DNA of 64,000 nucleotides from JAIMBK01 sp040755975. Its GTDB lineage: Bacteria; Bacillota; Desulfotomaculia; Desulfotomaculales; Nap2-2B. How positions within the stretch are numbered: the stretch's first letter is position 1; every line of letters starts with the position of its first letter. The position numbers were made by a program, and so were the translations under genes. Of this stretch, positions 49,416 through 57,053 are shown in pieces. Under the pieces are notes generated by a model. It saw nothing but the letters and a program-made list of their open reading frames with translations, did not search any database and was not told the origin of the DNA. The stretch lies in assembly GCA_040755975.1 (NCBI GenBank), contig JBFLZY010000004.1:24978-88977 (forward strand), given 5' to 3'.

Positions 49416-50891
49416 ATGGACTTAACGATTGCTGGACTTGGCCCCGGTCACCCCGGACATATTCCTTTATCTGTATGGGAGGTGTTAAAAAGCAGTCAAC
49501 GCATTTTTTTACGCACGGAGCAGCACCCCACGGTGCCGTGGTTGAAGCAACGGGGAGTTAATTTTAGTACTTTCGATTATTATTACGAAAAAGGCCAAAA
49601 TTTCCAGGAGGTATATCAACAAATTGCCGCTGCCGTTTTGAACGAAGCAGCCATTGCGCCGCTGGTTTACGCAGTGCCGGGGAACCCCCTGGTTGCCGAA
49701 GAAACAGTGGAAATTATTCTGGAAAAAGCCAGGCCGCTGGGTATCCAGGTTAAAATCCTGCCGGCCATGAGTTTTTTGGACGTACTTTACGTGGCCTTAA
49801 ATTTGAACCCTGCTGCGGGTATCCATATTTTAGACGGCCTGCGTCTGGATGAGCAAAAACCGGACCCATGCGTAGGTAACGTAATAATTCAGGTATATAA
49901 CCGGTTAGTTGCTTCCGACGTCAAATTATCTTTAATGGAGGATTATCCGGAAGATCACCCGGTAACGGTGATTAGGGCGGCGGGCGTACCGGAACTGCAG
50001 AGAATTGAGCAACATCCCTTGCACGCCCTCGATCGGTTGGACTGGCTGGATCACCTGACCAGCCTGTACCTCCCGCCGGGCCCGCCGGGGATAAAAAAAT
50101 GTCGATACCCGCTTGATTCTTTGGTGGACGTAATGGCCGTCTTAAGGGGAGAAAACGGCTGCCCCTGGGATCGCGAGCAAAATCACCACACCCTGCGCAA
50201 GTATCTTTTGGAAGAAGCCTACGAGGTTATTGAGGCCATTAATGAAGGAGACATGTATAAAATTCGCGAGGAATTGGGAGACTTATTACTACAAATTGTC
50301 TTCCACGCCCAAATAGCAAGGGAAAATAAGTATTTTGATCTTAACGACGTCGTGACCGGGATCACCGGAAAAATGCTGCGCAGGCACCCGCACGTCTTCG
50401 GCGATGTATTGGTGGCGGGCAGCGGGGAAGTGGAGGCCAACTGGGAAAAAATTAAACGTGTGGAACAAGAGCCTTGTCCCCGCACTTCCGTTCTGGAGGG
50501 CATCCCGGTCAGTTTACCAGCTCTTTTGAGGGCAGGCCGGGTACAGGCCAGGGCTTCCCAGGTCGGTTTTGACTGGTCTGATTACCGGGGGGCCCGGCAG
50601 AAGGTTGCTGAAGAGCTTGGTGAATTGTCTGCGGCCATTGCCGCAAATAACCGCTCCCAAATTGAAGGGGAAATAGGTGATTTGCTTTTTGCGGCGGTTA
50701 ATCTTGCCCGCCTGCTGAAAGTTGATGCGGAAATGGCCCTGGCCGCTACGGTGGACAAGTTCGTCGCGCGCTTCCGTTATCTTGAAGAGCAAGCGCGTAA
50801 AAACGGGCGCGAGCTTGCCGGCTGTACGTTAGAAGAGATGGATGGTTGGTGGGAGGAAGCAAAAAAAGTTGAAGAAGCGAAAAAAAAGTAG
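49416..50891 (+). CDS. yabN: YabN: tetrapyrrole methylase-like domain fused to MazG NTP pyrophosphohydrolase
   Basis: 491 residues, the size of B. subtilis YabN. N-terminal tetrapyrrole methylase-like domain (LTIAGLGPGHPGHIPLSVWEVL, APLVYAVPGNPLVAEETVEII). Two MazG domains follow: the first near residue 240 (LRGENGCPWDREQNHHTLRKYLLEEAYEVIEAI, IREELGDLLLQIVFHAQIA, with EExxE-type metal sites), the second near 395 (QKVAEELGELSAAIA, IEGEIGDLLFAAVNLARLL). It hydrolyses non-standard or excess NTPs. Part of the conserved yabN-hup-rqcP block. ATG 49416 follows GGAGAGGGGTGG. Confidence 0.93.
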   Translation: MDLTIAGLGPGHPGHIPLSVWEVLKSSQRIFLRTEQHPTVPWLKQRGVNFSTFDYYYEKGQNFQEVYQQIAAAVLNEAAIAPLVYAVPGNPLVAEETVEIILEKARPLGIQVKILPAMSFLDVLYVALNLNPAAGIHILDGLRLDEQKPDPCVGNVIIQVYNRLVASDVKLSLMEDYPEDHPVTVIRAAGVPELQRIEQHPLHALDRLDWLDHLTSLYLPPGPPGIKKCRYPLDSLVDVMAVLRGENGCPWDREQNHHTLRKYLLEEAYEVIEAINEGDMYKIREELGDLLLQIVFHAQIARENKYFDLNDVVTGITGKMLRRHPHVFGDVLVAGSGEVEANWEKIKRVEQEPCPRTSVLEGIPVSLPALLRAGRVQARASQVGFDWSDYRGARQKVAEELGELSAAIAANNRSQIEGEIGDLLFAAVNLARLLKVDAEMALAATVDKFVARFRYLEEQARKNGRELAGCTLEEMDGWWEEAKKVEEAKKK

Positions 50892-50973
50892 GATTTATTT
50901 TCCTTGCAGGAAGGAACTTTTGTAGATTTAGCGAATAATAAGGCATGATCAAAATCCATTGAGGGGGGTACTT

Positions 50974-51246
50974 ATGAACAAGGCAGAACTAATTGCTCAG
51001 GTGGCAGACAAATCGGACATGACCAAAAAGGATGCGGAGAAAGCGGTTAGCGCAATGTTGGCGACGATTGAGGAGGCCCTGGCCAGGGGTGATAAGGTGC
51101 AACTGGTGGGGTTCGGTACCTTTGAAGTACGCGAACGCGCTGCCCGCAAGGGTCGGAACCCGCAAACCGGCGAGGAAATCGAAATTGCCGCCGCCCGCGT
51201 GCCAGTTTTTAAAGCTGGTAAATCTTTGCGCGAAGTGGTTTCGTAA
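50974..51246 (+). CDS. hup: DNA-binding protein HU
   Basis: 90 residues with the HU signature MNKAELIAQVADKSDMTKKDAEKAV, VQLVGFGTFEVRERAARKGRNPQTGEEI and VPVFKAGKSLREVV. It bends and compacts DNA. ATG behind GAGGGGGGTACTT. Between yabN and rqcP as in other Peptococcia. Confidence 0.97.
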   Translation: MNKAELIAQVADKSDMTKKDAEKAVSAMLATIEEALARGDKVQLVGFGTFEVRERAARKGRNPQTGEEIEIAAARVPVFKAGKSLREVVS

Positions 51247-51270
51247 AATACGCGGGATTCCCAAAAGCAT

Positions 51271-51543
51271 GTGCGGATAGACAAATTTTTAAAGGTGTCA
51301 CGGTTGATAAAGCGGCGGACGTTGGCCAAAGAAATTTGCGACCGGGGTCAGGTTACCCTTAATGAACGGGTAGCCAAAGCCAGCGCGGAAGTCAAACCCG
51401 GCGACGTGATCACCATTAATCTTGGCTCCCGGCAGTTGAAGGTTGAGGTTTGTGACTTACGCGCAAATGTCCCGGCCAAAATGGCAGCCGGGTTATACCG
51501 TGTCCTTGAGGACAGAAGAATTGCAAATGCCGATAAAGATTGA
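51271..51543 (+). CDS. rqcP: RqcP (YabO) S4-domain protein
   Basis: 90 residues. S4 RNA-binding domain: MRIDKFLKVSRLIKRRTLAKEICDRGQVTLNERVAK and VKPGDVITINLGSR. In B. subtilis RqcP works in ribosome-associated quality control, placing tRNA(Ala) during tail addition by RqcH on split 50S subunits. The GTG at 51271 has a poor ribosome binding site; TTG at 51283 is another choice but loses the conserved RIDK start. Formerly Hsp15-like. Confidence 0.92.
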   Translation: MRIDKFLKVSRLIKRRTLAKEICDRGQVTLNERVAKASAEVKPGDVITINLGSRQLKVEVCDLRANVPAKMAAGLYRVLEDRRIANADKD

Positions 51544-51573
51544 AGGCCTTTTGAAAAGGCCTATTTTTTTATA
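51544..51573 (+). terminator. Terminator after rqcP
   Basis: AGGCCTTT (51544-51551), TGA, AAAGGCCT (51555-51562), then A and seven T. Confidence 0.9.
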
Positions 51574-51668
51574 TACCGTTAAAAAAGAGAGCTTTGCGAA
51601 GATAACATAGTAACCTTTTCAATTTAAGCAGATTAATTGACCATAATGGTAAATGCTATGGCTTGCCC

Positions 51669-51697
51669 ATATATGTTATAATTACCAATATATGTTA
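51669..51697 (+). promoter_or_regulatory. Extended -10 promoter with direct repeat
   Basis: TGTTATAAT (51674-51682) is an extended -10 element. ATATATGTTA occurs at 51669-51678 and 51688-51697, 19 bases apart, about two helix turns, which might be a regulator site. Confidence 0.45.
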
Positions 51698-51723
51698 ACT
51701 AACAAAGTAAGGAGGGAGATCGC

Positions 51724-51981
51724 ACGAAAAGTCAAAGAGGTGCAAAACTGACCGGGTTGGTTTTCTTCTTGATCGTTATTTTGGTATTTTTGGCTGGGGT
51801 AGTTACAGAGAATAGGGTGCATTTGCTCCAGGATATAATCGATGCGGGTCCGGGACTGGTTGCTCCGGTACGCAGCTTTATCCAAAGGATCGTGCAGAAA
51901 GATTTGCCTGGGTTGCCGGTTGCAGCAGCAGCTTTGTTGCTATGGCGTCCTGCATCTTGTGGAGCCTATCGGCGGAACTAG
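51724..51981 (+). CDS. Unrecognised 85-residue membrane protein, apparent ACG start
   Basis: The frame codes for a hydrophobic segment early (LTGLVFFLIVILVFLAGVV), a middle segment and a second short hydrophobic stretch (LPVAAAALLLW). A consensus SD (AGGAGGG, 51710-51716) is placed 7 bases before ACG at 51724, not before any ATG/GTG/TTG; the first standard in-frame start is TTG 51757, inside the first membrane span. Either ACG is used, or a start codon was lost by mutation or sequencing error. I recognise no family. It sits between rqcP and the SpoIID-like gene. Confidence 0.55.
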   Translation, partial: TKSQRGAKLTGLVFFLIVILVFLAGVVTENRVHLLQDIIDAGPGLVAPVRSFIQRIVQKDLPGLPVAAAALLLWRPASCGAYRRN

Positions 51982-52325
51982 AAAATAGTTTCCTTTAACC
52001 TTTAGTCCTCAACCGCCAACCACCAGCGACCATCCAAGGGGGGGTGGGACCTTTGAAGGTTTAAGCAGGCCGGCAAATGCCAGCCTTTTCCAGAGTAAAA
52101 AATGTCCTTAAGGTTAGGGCGCCTGGCCCGCGGAAATTAATTGAAAATATTTTCTTCAGGGGTATAAAAACCGGGCAAGTGAGGGACGTGCCTTTTGGGG
52201 AAAGGCCGGCGTAGAAATGTCCGTACAGGCCGGTCGTACGGAAATTCGTTCGGGAGGTGAAAACTCTTTTTCCGGTAAAGCACATATTTTTCTTCTCCCG
52301 GGTTAATCTAAAAGGGGGAAGAAAA
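51982..52325. other. Intergenic region before the SpoIID-like gene
   Basis: 344 bases without a convincing gene. It has a perfect hairpin TCCGTAC ... GTACGGA at 52219-52241 and a GAAAATATTTTC palindrome near 52142. The upstream frame from 52257 is open but the ATG at 52326 has the good ribosome binding site. Confidence 0.5.
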
Positions 52326-53273
52326 ATGAAAGTGCGCTGGTTTACCGGACTGGTCATAACCGCATCTGTGCTAACTCTTCTGGTAGGAGCATGCGCCCGG
52401 CAAGCGCCCCGCAAGCCAATTGCCGGCGCTCCCCGGAGCGAACCCATCATAACCATGTTTGTCAACGAAACCGGCCAGAAGAAGCAGATTAAACTGGAAG
52501 ACTACGTTGCCGGAGTGGTGGCAGCGGAAATGGAGCCCACCTGGCCGGTCAACGCTCTGGCCGCTCAGGCCATTTTAGCTCGCACCTTTACCATGGAGAA
52601 CATCAAAAGCGGGCGGGTAAAGCAATTAAGAGGCGCGGATGTTTCGACGAGCCCCCAGGAATTCCAGGCCTACAACCCCTCCCGAATTAACGCCCAGGTG
52701 CGCCAGGCAGTGGCGCGCACCCGCGGGGAAGTAGCCATGTACCGGGACAACTACGTAAAGGCCTGGTTTAACGCCTGTGACGGTGGAGTTACAGCCTCGG
52801 CGGCCGAGGGGCTGGGCTACACCAAAACACCCACGCCTTACCTGAAAGCCGGCATAAAGGATAATTGTCTGGCGGTCACCACGCCCGAAAACCGCGCCTG
52901 GGAGACGCGGATACCACTTGAGCAGGTACGTTCGGCGGTGATGAAAATTACCGGCCAGGATCCCGGCGCCGTTACTTCCGTACGCATCGCCAAATACGGG
53001 CCTTCGGGCAGGGCCCAAACGCTGCAGTTGGGCAGTGCAACCGTCAGCGCCCCGGCTTTGCGCCTGGCTCTGGGCAGTGAATGGATTCGCTCCACATTTT
53101 TGACCGGGGTAAAAGTTGAGGGCAACCAGCTTGTCTTAAAAGGCAAGGGGTTTGGGCACGGAGTTGGCCTGTGCCAGTGGGGGGCGAAGAGGCTGGCCGA
53201 ACAGGGGCATTCACCGGAAGACATCGTCAAATTTTATTACAAGGGCATAGAAATTAAAAAATTATGGAAATAA
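52326..53273 (+). CDS. SpoIID/LytB domain lipoprotein
   Basis: 315 residues. Lipoprotein-like signal (LVITASVLTLLVGACAR) with a cysteine at about residue 22. SpoIID domain from about 50 to the end: LEDYVAGVVAAEMEPTWPVNALAAQAILARTF, FNACDGGVTASAAEGLGY, and the C-terminal LKGKGFGHGVGLCQWGAKRLAEQGHSPEDIVKFYYKG. SpoIID proteins are lytic transglycosylases acting on stripped glycan strands in engulfment. The catalytic glutamate lies in AAEMEP. It may be SpoIID itself or a paralogue. ATG behind AAAGGGGGAAGAAAA. In the yabN-spoIIE neighbourhood it is an added gene. Confidence 0.87.
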   Translation: MKVRWFTGLVITASVLTLLVGACARQAPRKPIAGAPRSEPIITMFVNETGQKKQIKLEDYVAGVVAAEMEPTWPVNALAAQAILARTFTMENIKSGRVKQLRGADVSTSPQEFQAYNPSRINAQVRQAVARTRGEVAMYRDNYVKAWFNACDGGVTASAAEGLGYTKTPTPYLKAGIKDNCLAVTTPENRAWETRIPLEQVRSAVMKITGQDPGAVTSVRIAKYGPSGRAQTLQLGSATVSAPALRLALGSEWIRSTFLTGVKVEGNQLVLKGKGFGHGVGLCQWGAKRLAEQGHSPEDIVKFYYKGIEIKKLWK

Positions 53274-53305
53274 ATAAACCGGGCAAGGAATAAATCAAAA
53301 ATCGG

Positions 53306-53339
53306 GCTGCTGAAGAAATTCAGCAGCTTCTACTTTTTA
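53306..53339 (+). terminator. Terminator after the SpoIID-like gene
   Basis: GCTGCTGAA (53306-53314), GAAA loop, TTCAGCAGC (53319-53327), then TTCTACTTTTT. Confidence 0.85.
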
Positions 53340-53461
53340 TTCAAGAAGAATTATTAAAATTTGAAAAAGGGTATTGAACGGGGATAATAGTTTTATGCTA
53401 AATCAAGAAAATTGTTTTTAATCGTCTTTTCCCTGAAAAAATAAAAAGAAAGGACCAGAAG

Positions 53462-53578
53462 GTGACCTGGAAATGCTGGAACTGCGGGTATATGCACGAA
53501 GGGACGGAGCCGCCGGAAACCTGTCCGTCGTGCGACCATCCGAAGAGTTACTTTGAGCTCTTCTGCGAAAGTTATTAG
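53462..53578 (+). CDS. 38-residue rubredoxin-like (rubrerythrin C-domain type) protein
   Basis: Short gene read directly: GTG 53462, TAG 53576-53578. The product has two CxxC knuckles, KCWNCGYMHEG and TCPSCDHPKSYFEL, as in the iron-binding rubredoxin domain at the end of rubrerythrins. No diiron domain is upstream, so it is a free-standing mini rubredoxin. AAAGGA lies about 8 bases before the start. Probably an electron carrier or iron-binding protein in an anaerobe (inference). Confidence 0.75.
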   Translation: MTWKCWNCGYMHEGTEPPETCPSCDHPKSYFELFCESY

Positions 53579-53855
53579 AGATGAAATAGGGATGAAAAAA
53601 TTTCCGGGTTTTGGCATGGCGTCAGGCAACGTCCCTGCCCCTTCCCGGGAAAGTACCGCCGGTTAATCTTCGGCATCTCCTTCATAATAATTTTGATGCC
53701 CGATTCCAGCCTGGCCGCCTGGTTATTTCATGACCAAAACTTCTTCCTCGCGGACCGAAAAATTTTTAAGAGACCCTCTAATTTTTTTCATTTTGAAGGA
53801 CGGGCCGGCATAAAAATGAAATAGGATATTTAGCCAGGGGAGTAGATTTTCACCA
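53579..53855. other. Intergenic region before yabP
   Basis: 277 bases. A frame of 24 codons at 53592-53666 begins with ATG but has no family resemblance. I see no terminator or promoter that I would name. Confidence 0.45.
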
Positions 53856-54140
53856 ATGGAAGAACAGGCCAGGAACAAACTAACGCTTACCGACCGCCGG
53901 CAGCTGGTCTTTGAAGGGGTGCGCCTGGTCGAAAAATTTGACGATGAAGAAATTGTGCTGGAAACGAACATGGGGGTTCTTTTTTTAAAAGGAAATGATT
54001 TGCACATCACGCAACTCGATCTGGAAAAAGGAACGCTGCTGGCGGAAGGATTTTTTACCGGGTTGCAATTCCGCGAGGAGAGCTCCGGCAGCAGGATGAA
54101 GGCAAAAGGAAAAGGGATTTTGGGGAAACTTTTCAAGTAG
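53856..54140 (+). CDS. yabP: Sporulation protein YabP
   Basis: 94 residues of the YabP/YqfC family: NKLTLTDRRQLVFEGVRLVEKFDDEEIVLETNMGVLFLKGNDLHITQLDLEKGTLLAEGFF. Needed in sporulation in B. subtilis, with yabQ next to it, as here. The basic tail GILGKLFK may contact membrane. A terminator lies between yabP and yabQ. Confidence 0.93.
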   Translation: MEEQARNKLTLTDRRQLVFEGVRLVEKFDDEEIVLETNMGVLFLKGNDLHITQLDLEKGTLLAEGFFTGLQFREESSGSRMKAKGKGILGKLFK

Positions 54141-54145
54141 GTACG

Positions 54146-54173
54146 AAAAAAAGCGCTTTTGCAGCGCTTTTTT
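54146..54173 (+). terminator. Terminator between yabP and yabQ
   Basis: AAAAAAAGCGC, TTTTGCA, GCGCTTTTTT: symmetric hairpin with T run. It lies about 6 bases after yabP and would separate it from yabQ unless read through. Confidence 0.85.
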
Positions 54174-54218
54174 AGTTCTTACCTTGAATTTCTTCGCCAA
54201 AACGGAGGTTGCCCCATT

Positions 54219-54665
54219 ATGGTTTTAGAGCAGGTTACGGCTTTTGCCTTAACGATCGGTCTCGGCTTGCTGGCCGGGTTCATTTACGACTTTTACAGGG
54301 CCCTGTGCAGAAGCCTTCGCTTGAGAAGAACGGGCAGTTTTCTTGGGGATTTATTGTTTTGGCTTACTTTAACCGTTTTTGTTTTTGGGATGTTGATTCT
54401 GATTAATGACGGCGAGGTGCGTTTTTACGTAATCCTGGGGATGGCGCTGGGAGCCCTGGTTTATTTTAGTCTGTTCAGTAAATTGGGTTACGGAGCTATT
54501 TTGCTTTTTTTCCGTTTTTTCAGCAAAGCTTTTTTTTACCTAGTCAACCTGTTAAATTCTTTGTGGCGAATAGTCACTTTTCCTTTTCGAATGATTTTGC
54601 TGGCCCTCGTCGGGCCCGTGGCTTTTTTCGCCAGGGCTTTAAAAGCAATCAAGAGACGATTTTAA
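54219..54665 (+). CDS. yabQ: Spore cortex biosynthesis protein YabQ
   Basis: 148 residues from ATG 54219, nine bases after GGAGGT. Several membrane spans: TAFALTIGLGLLAGFIYDFYRALCR, LGDLLFWLTLTVFVFGMLILINDGEVRFYVILGMALGALVYFSLFS. It is a membrane protein of the forming spore required for cortex in B. subtilis. A longer frame upstream runs through the terminator and is not used. Confidence 0.92.
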   Translation: MVLEQVTAFALTIGLGLLAGFIYDFYRALCRSLRLRRTGSFLGDLLFWLTLTVFVFGMLILINDGEVRFYVILGMALGALVYFSLFSKLGYGAILLFFRFFSKAFFYLVNLLNSLWRIVTFPFRMILLALVGPVAFFARALKAIKRRF

Positions 54666-54772
54666 AATTTTTTCTTACGCTAAGGAGGATTTTTCAAAGT
54701 GGTCTCGAAGGAATGTAATTAGTTTGTATTAATTTTGTATAAATCTTGTACTTGGATGCGGGGAACCGCCAG

Positions 54773-55000
54773 ATGAAGGTGGAAATCCGGGGGGTTGAAA
54801 AATTAAGCTTTCGCGAACGCCAGGTGGTGGCGCTGAAAGAAATGGGTTATTCAAATGAGCAGATTGCCCGGCGCCTCAACTTAAGCGCCGGTACGGTGGC
54901 TACTTTGTTTAACCGGGCGCGCACCAAAGGATATGAAGTAGTTATTGTTATTCCCGGGGATCATCTGGGCATTTTTGGTTCAGATGAAGAGGAGGCTTAA
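54773..55000 (+). CDS. Small helix-turn-helix protein (sigma-70 region 4 / LuxR-like)
   Basis: 75 residues (84 if the TTG at 54746 is used). The core, LSFRERQVVALKEMGYSNEQIARRLNLSAGTVATLFNRARTKGYEVV, is a helix-turn-helix of the sigma region 4/LuxR group. An acidic tail follows. It lies between yabQ and divIC, with divIC starting 3 bases later, so the two are co-translated. Bacillus has no gene at this place. No target can be named. Confidence 0.75.
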   Translation: MKVEIRGVEKLSFRERQVVALKEMGYSNEQIARRLNLSAGTVATLFNRARTKGYEVVIVIPGDHLGIFGSDEEEA

Positions 55001-55003
55001 AAC

Positions 55004-55357
55004 ATGGCTTCGCCTGCGGTAAAATACTACCCCTTCCAGAGAAAAGCGCCTTTTCGAAAAAAGCGTGTTTTTCGCCTTTCGAAAAGCAAGCTCCCATTAT
55101 TGGTGCTGCTCGTTTTGCTGTTTTACCTGGCCATTTCTTTTACCCTCCAGTTTCACAGGTTGGCCGCCTTGCACCAGGAAATCCGGCAGGTGCAAAGGCA
55201 AGTTACGGAATTGCAATCGAAAAACAACGAATTACGTGAACAGTTAAAACGAGTGCAATCTGATTCGTATATAGAGCAGATGGCCAGGGAAAAGCTGGGC
55301 TTGATTAAGCCGGGCGAAGCCAGGATAGTGCCGCTGGAATCCAGTCACGAACAATAG
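55004..55357 (+). CDS. divIC: Septum formation initiator DivIC/FtsB family
   Basis: 117 residues. Basic N-terminal cytoplasmic part, one membrane span (LPLLVLLVLLFYLAISFTLQF), an extracellular coiled coil (HRLAALHQEIRQVQRQVTELQSKNNELREQL) and the end YIEQMAREKLGLIKPGE. It forms the division complex with FtsL and DivIB. Position between yabQ and yabR is that of B. subtilis divIC. Confidence 0.93.
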   Translation: MASPAVKYYPFQRKAPFRKKRVFRLSKSKLPLLVLLVLLFYLAISFTLQFHRLAALHQEIRQVQRQVTELQSKNNELREQLKRVQSDSYIEQMAREKLGLIKPGEARIVPLESSHEQ

Positions 55358-55359
55358 TA

Positions 55360-55389
55360 TTGACATCTTTTTATTCTCCCGCATATAAT
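55360..55389 (+). promoter_or_regulatory. Sigma-A type promoter of yabR
   Basis: TTGACA (55360-55365), 18 bases, TATAAT (55384-55389): consensus in both boxes. Confidence 0.85.
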
Positions 55390-55434
55390 TTAATTAAGTT
55401 TTTTCAGAGCTCCGGGGAGGATACTTGCAAAAGC

Positions 55435-55821
55435 ATGCCTGTAAAGGTTGGAGCTGTTTTAGAAGGCATTGTGACAGGAATCACTAATTTTGGTGCCTTC
55501 ATTCAACTTCCCGATGGCGAGACCGGTTTGGTGCATATTTCCGAGGTAGCCCGGGTTTACGTCAAAGATATCAGAGACTTTTTAAGAGAAAAAGATAAGG
55601 TTACCGTAAAAGTCATTTCCGTAGACGCCCGGGGGAAAATCGGCCTGTCCATAAAACAGGCTTACCATCTTGAAGACGATCTTGTCCGGCAGAAAAAGCC
55701 CGATAATATATCCTTTGAAGAAAAACTGGCCCGCTTTTTAAAAGAAAGTGAGGAAAAGCACCAGCACCTGCGCCGCAGCCAGGACGCCAAACGGGGCGGC
55801 CGGGGTTCCGCCAGAATCTAA
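55435..55821 (+). CDS. yabR: S1 RNA-binding domain protein YabR
   Basis: 128 residues. One S1 domain (about 3-75): VGAVLEGIVTGITNFGAFIQLPDGETGLVHISEVARVYVKDIRDFLREKDKVTVKVISVDARGKIGLSIK-type signature. A charged, basic tail follows. YabR-type proteins bind RNA, probably on ribosomes. ATG 55435 matches the family start; an upstream frame is not used. It lies between divIC and the ppx-like gene. Confidence 0.92.
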   Translation: MPVKVGAVLEGIVTGITNFGAFIQLPDGETGLVHISEVARVYVKDIRDFLREKDKVTVKVISVDARGKIGLSIKQAYHLEDDLVRQKKPDNISFEEKLARFLKESEEKHQHLRRSQDAKRGGRGSARI

Positions 55822-56078
55822 ATCCCTCTCACCGGCAGCCGTTTGATTTTCCCCTGTCATTCCGTCCTGATTCCGCACCTGTTGCCAAACAAACCTCCAG
55901 ACGAATCCCGTTTCCCAGGTTATTCAAAAGGGGCTCCAACCTTCTTGCCCGCGAGCGCTTTTTCGAGAATTTGTCATTTAATTTTATCCTGATTCATTTT
56001 CCGGTCCGGGGAGTATATAATATTACCCAACTTTAAGGTTTCAGCTTAAAAATTTATCGGGACGGGAGAGAGGAAAGA

Positions 56079-56957
56079 TTGCGCGTGGCGGTAATCGATA
56101 TCGGTACCAACTCCACACGCCTTTTAATTGCCGACGTGGTAAATGGAAGGTTAAGGGTACTTCATACCGGCCTGGTCACAACCAGGCTCGGGGAGGGTAT
56201 TGAGGGAGGATACTTGATCAGGCAGGCCATTGAACGGACGGTGACTGTGCTCAAAAAGTACCTGGAGGTTGGGCAATCGTGGCAGGTAAAAAAGACGATA
56301 GCCGTGGCCACCAGTGCCGTACGCTGCGCTCTTAACAGGGAGAGTTTTTTAAGGATGGTTTTTGAGCAGACGGGTTTGCAAGTGAGGGTTCTTTCCGGGG
56401 AAGAAGAGGCGCACTACGCGTACCTGGGGGTAGTTAGCGGCTTGCCTGTTAATCCCGATGAAGTGCTGGTTATGGACGTCGGCGGGGGAAGCACTGAATT
56501 TACCTGGCGCAAGGACGGCCGGCTTTATTTGCGGAGTGTTGACGTAGGGGCGGTACGCGCGACGGAAGGATCCTATACCGGGGAGCGCATCCGCCGGTTA
56601 TTAGAGCCGGTTCTGAAAGAAATAAAGGAAATCCCGCCGGGTACCCTGGCTGGCGTCGGAGGGACCGTAACTACCCTGGCCGCCATGGCGATGGGCCTGC
56701 GGGTTTACGATCCCGCCCTGGTGCATGGTTATATTTTAAAGTGCGAACAGATTGCCGATCTTTTTACCCTGTTAGTGCGCACTCCGCTGGAAAGGCGCCG
56801 CCTGTTGCCCGGCCTCCAACCGGAACGCGCCGATATCATTATCGCCGGAGTCCGGATTGTTCTTACCGTAATGAATGGTTTAGGGTTGGCTTCGCTGCTG
56901 GTAAGTGAAGCGGACATGATGCACGGACTCGCCTTAAATTGTCGAAATAAAAAATAG
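56079..56957 (+). CDS. ppx: Exopolyphosphatase/GppA family phosphatase
   Basis: 292 residues, the short Ppx/GppA form without the C-terminal HD part. ASKHA fold: VAVIDIGTNSTRLLIADV (phosphate 1), RVLSGEEEAHYAYLGV and VLVMDVGGGSTEFTW (phosphate 2), LAGVGGTVTTLAAMAMG (adenosine). It hydrolyses polyphosphate or pppGpp. TTG start with GGGAGAGAGGAAAG. A perfect Spo0A box lies in its last codons. It lies in place of a gene usually found between yabR and spoIIE. Confidence 0.9.
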   Translation: MRVAVIDIGTNSTRLLIADVVNGRLRVLHTGLVTTRLGEGIEGGYLIRQAIERTVTVLKKYLEVGQSWQVKKTIAVATSAVRCALNRESFLRMVFEQTGLQVRVLSGEEEAHYAYLGVVSGLPVNPDEVLVMDVGGGSTEFTWRKDGRLYLRSVDVGAVRATEGSYTGERIRRLLEPVLKEIKEIPPGTLAGVGGTVTTLAAMAMGLRVYDPALVHGYILKCEQIADLFTLLVRTPLERRRLLPGLQPERADIIIAGVRIVLTVMNGLGLASLLVSEADMMHGLALNCRNKK

Positions 56958-57005
56958 TTAATGTTACCAGACATGACAATTATTGCTTGCCCCTTGTACT
57001 ATAAT
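56939..57005 (+). promoter_or_regulatory. spoIIE promoter with Spo0A box and 21-base spacer
   Basis: ATGACA (56973-56978), 21 bases, TATAAT (57000-57005). B. subtilis spoIIE has the same unusually long spacer between good sigma-A boxes, activated by Spo0A~P. TTGTCGAA at 56939-56946 is a perfect Spo0A box 27 bases before the -35. Confidence 0.75.
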
Positions 57006-57053
57006 TTAAATTAGTTATTTATCCCTAAATTTTAATGAGGGGTGGGTAAGCAA

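Noticed and set aside
53592..53666. 24-codon frame after the mini rubredoxin
   Set aside because: Start has only weak purines before it and the product shows no recognisable features.
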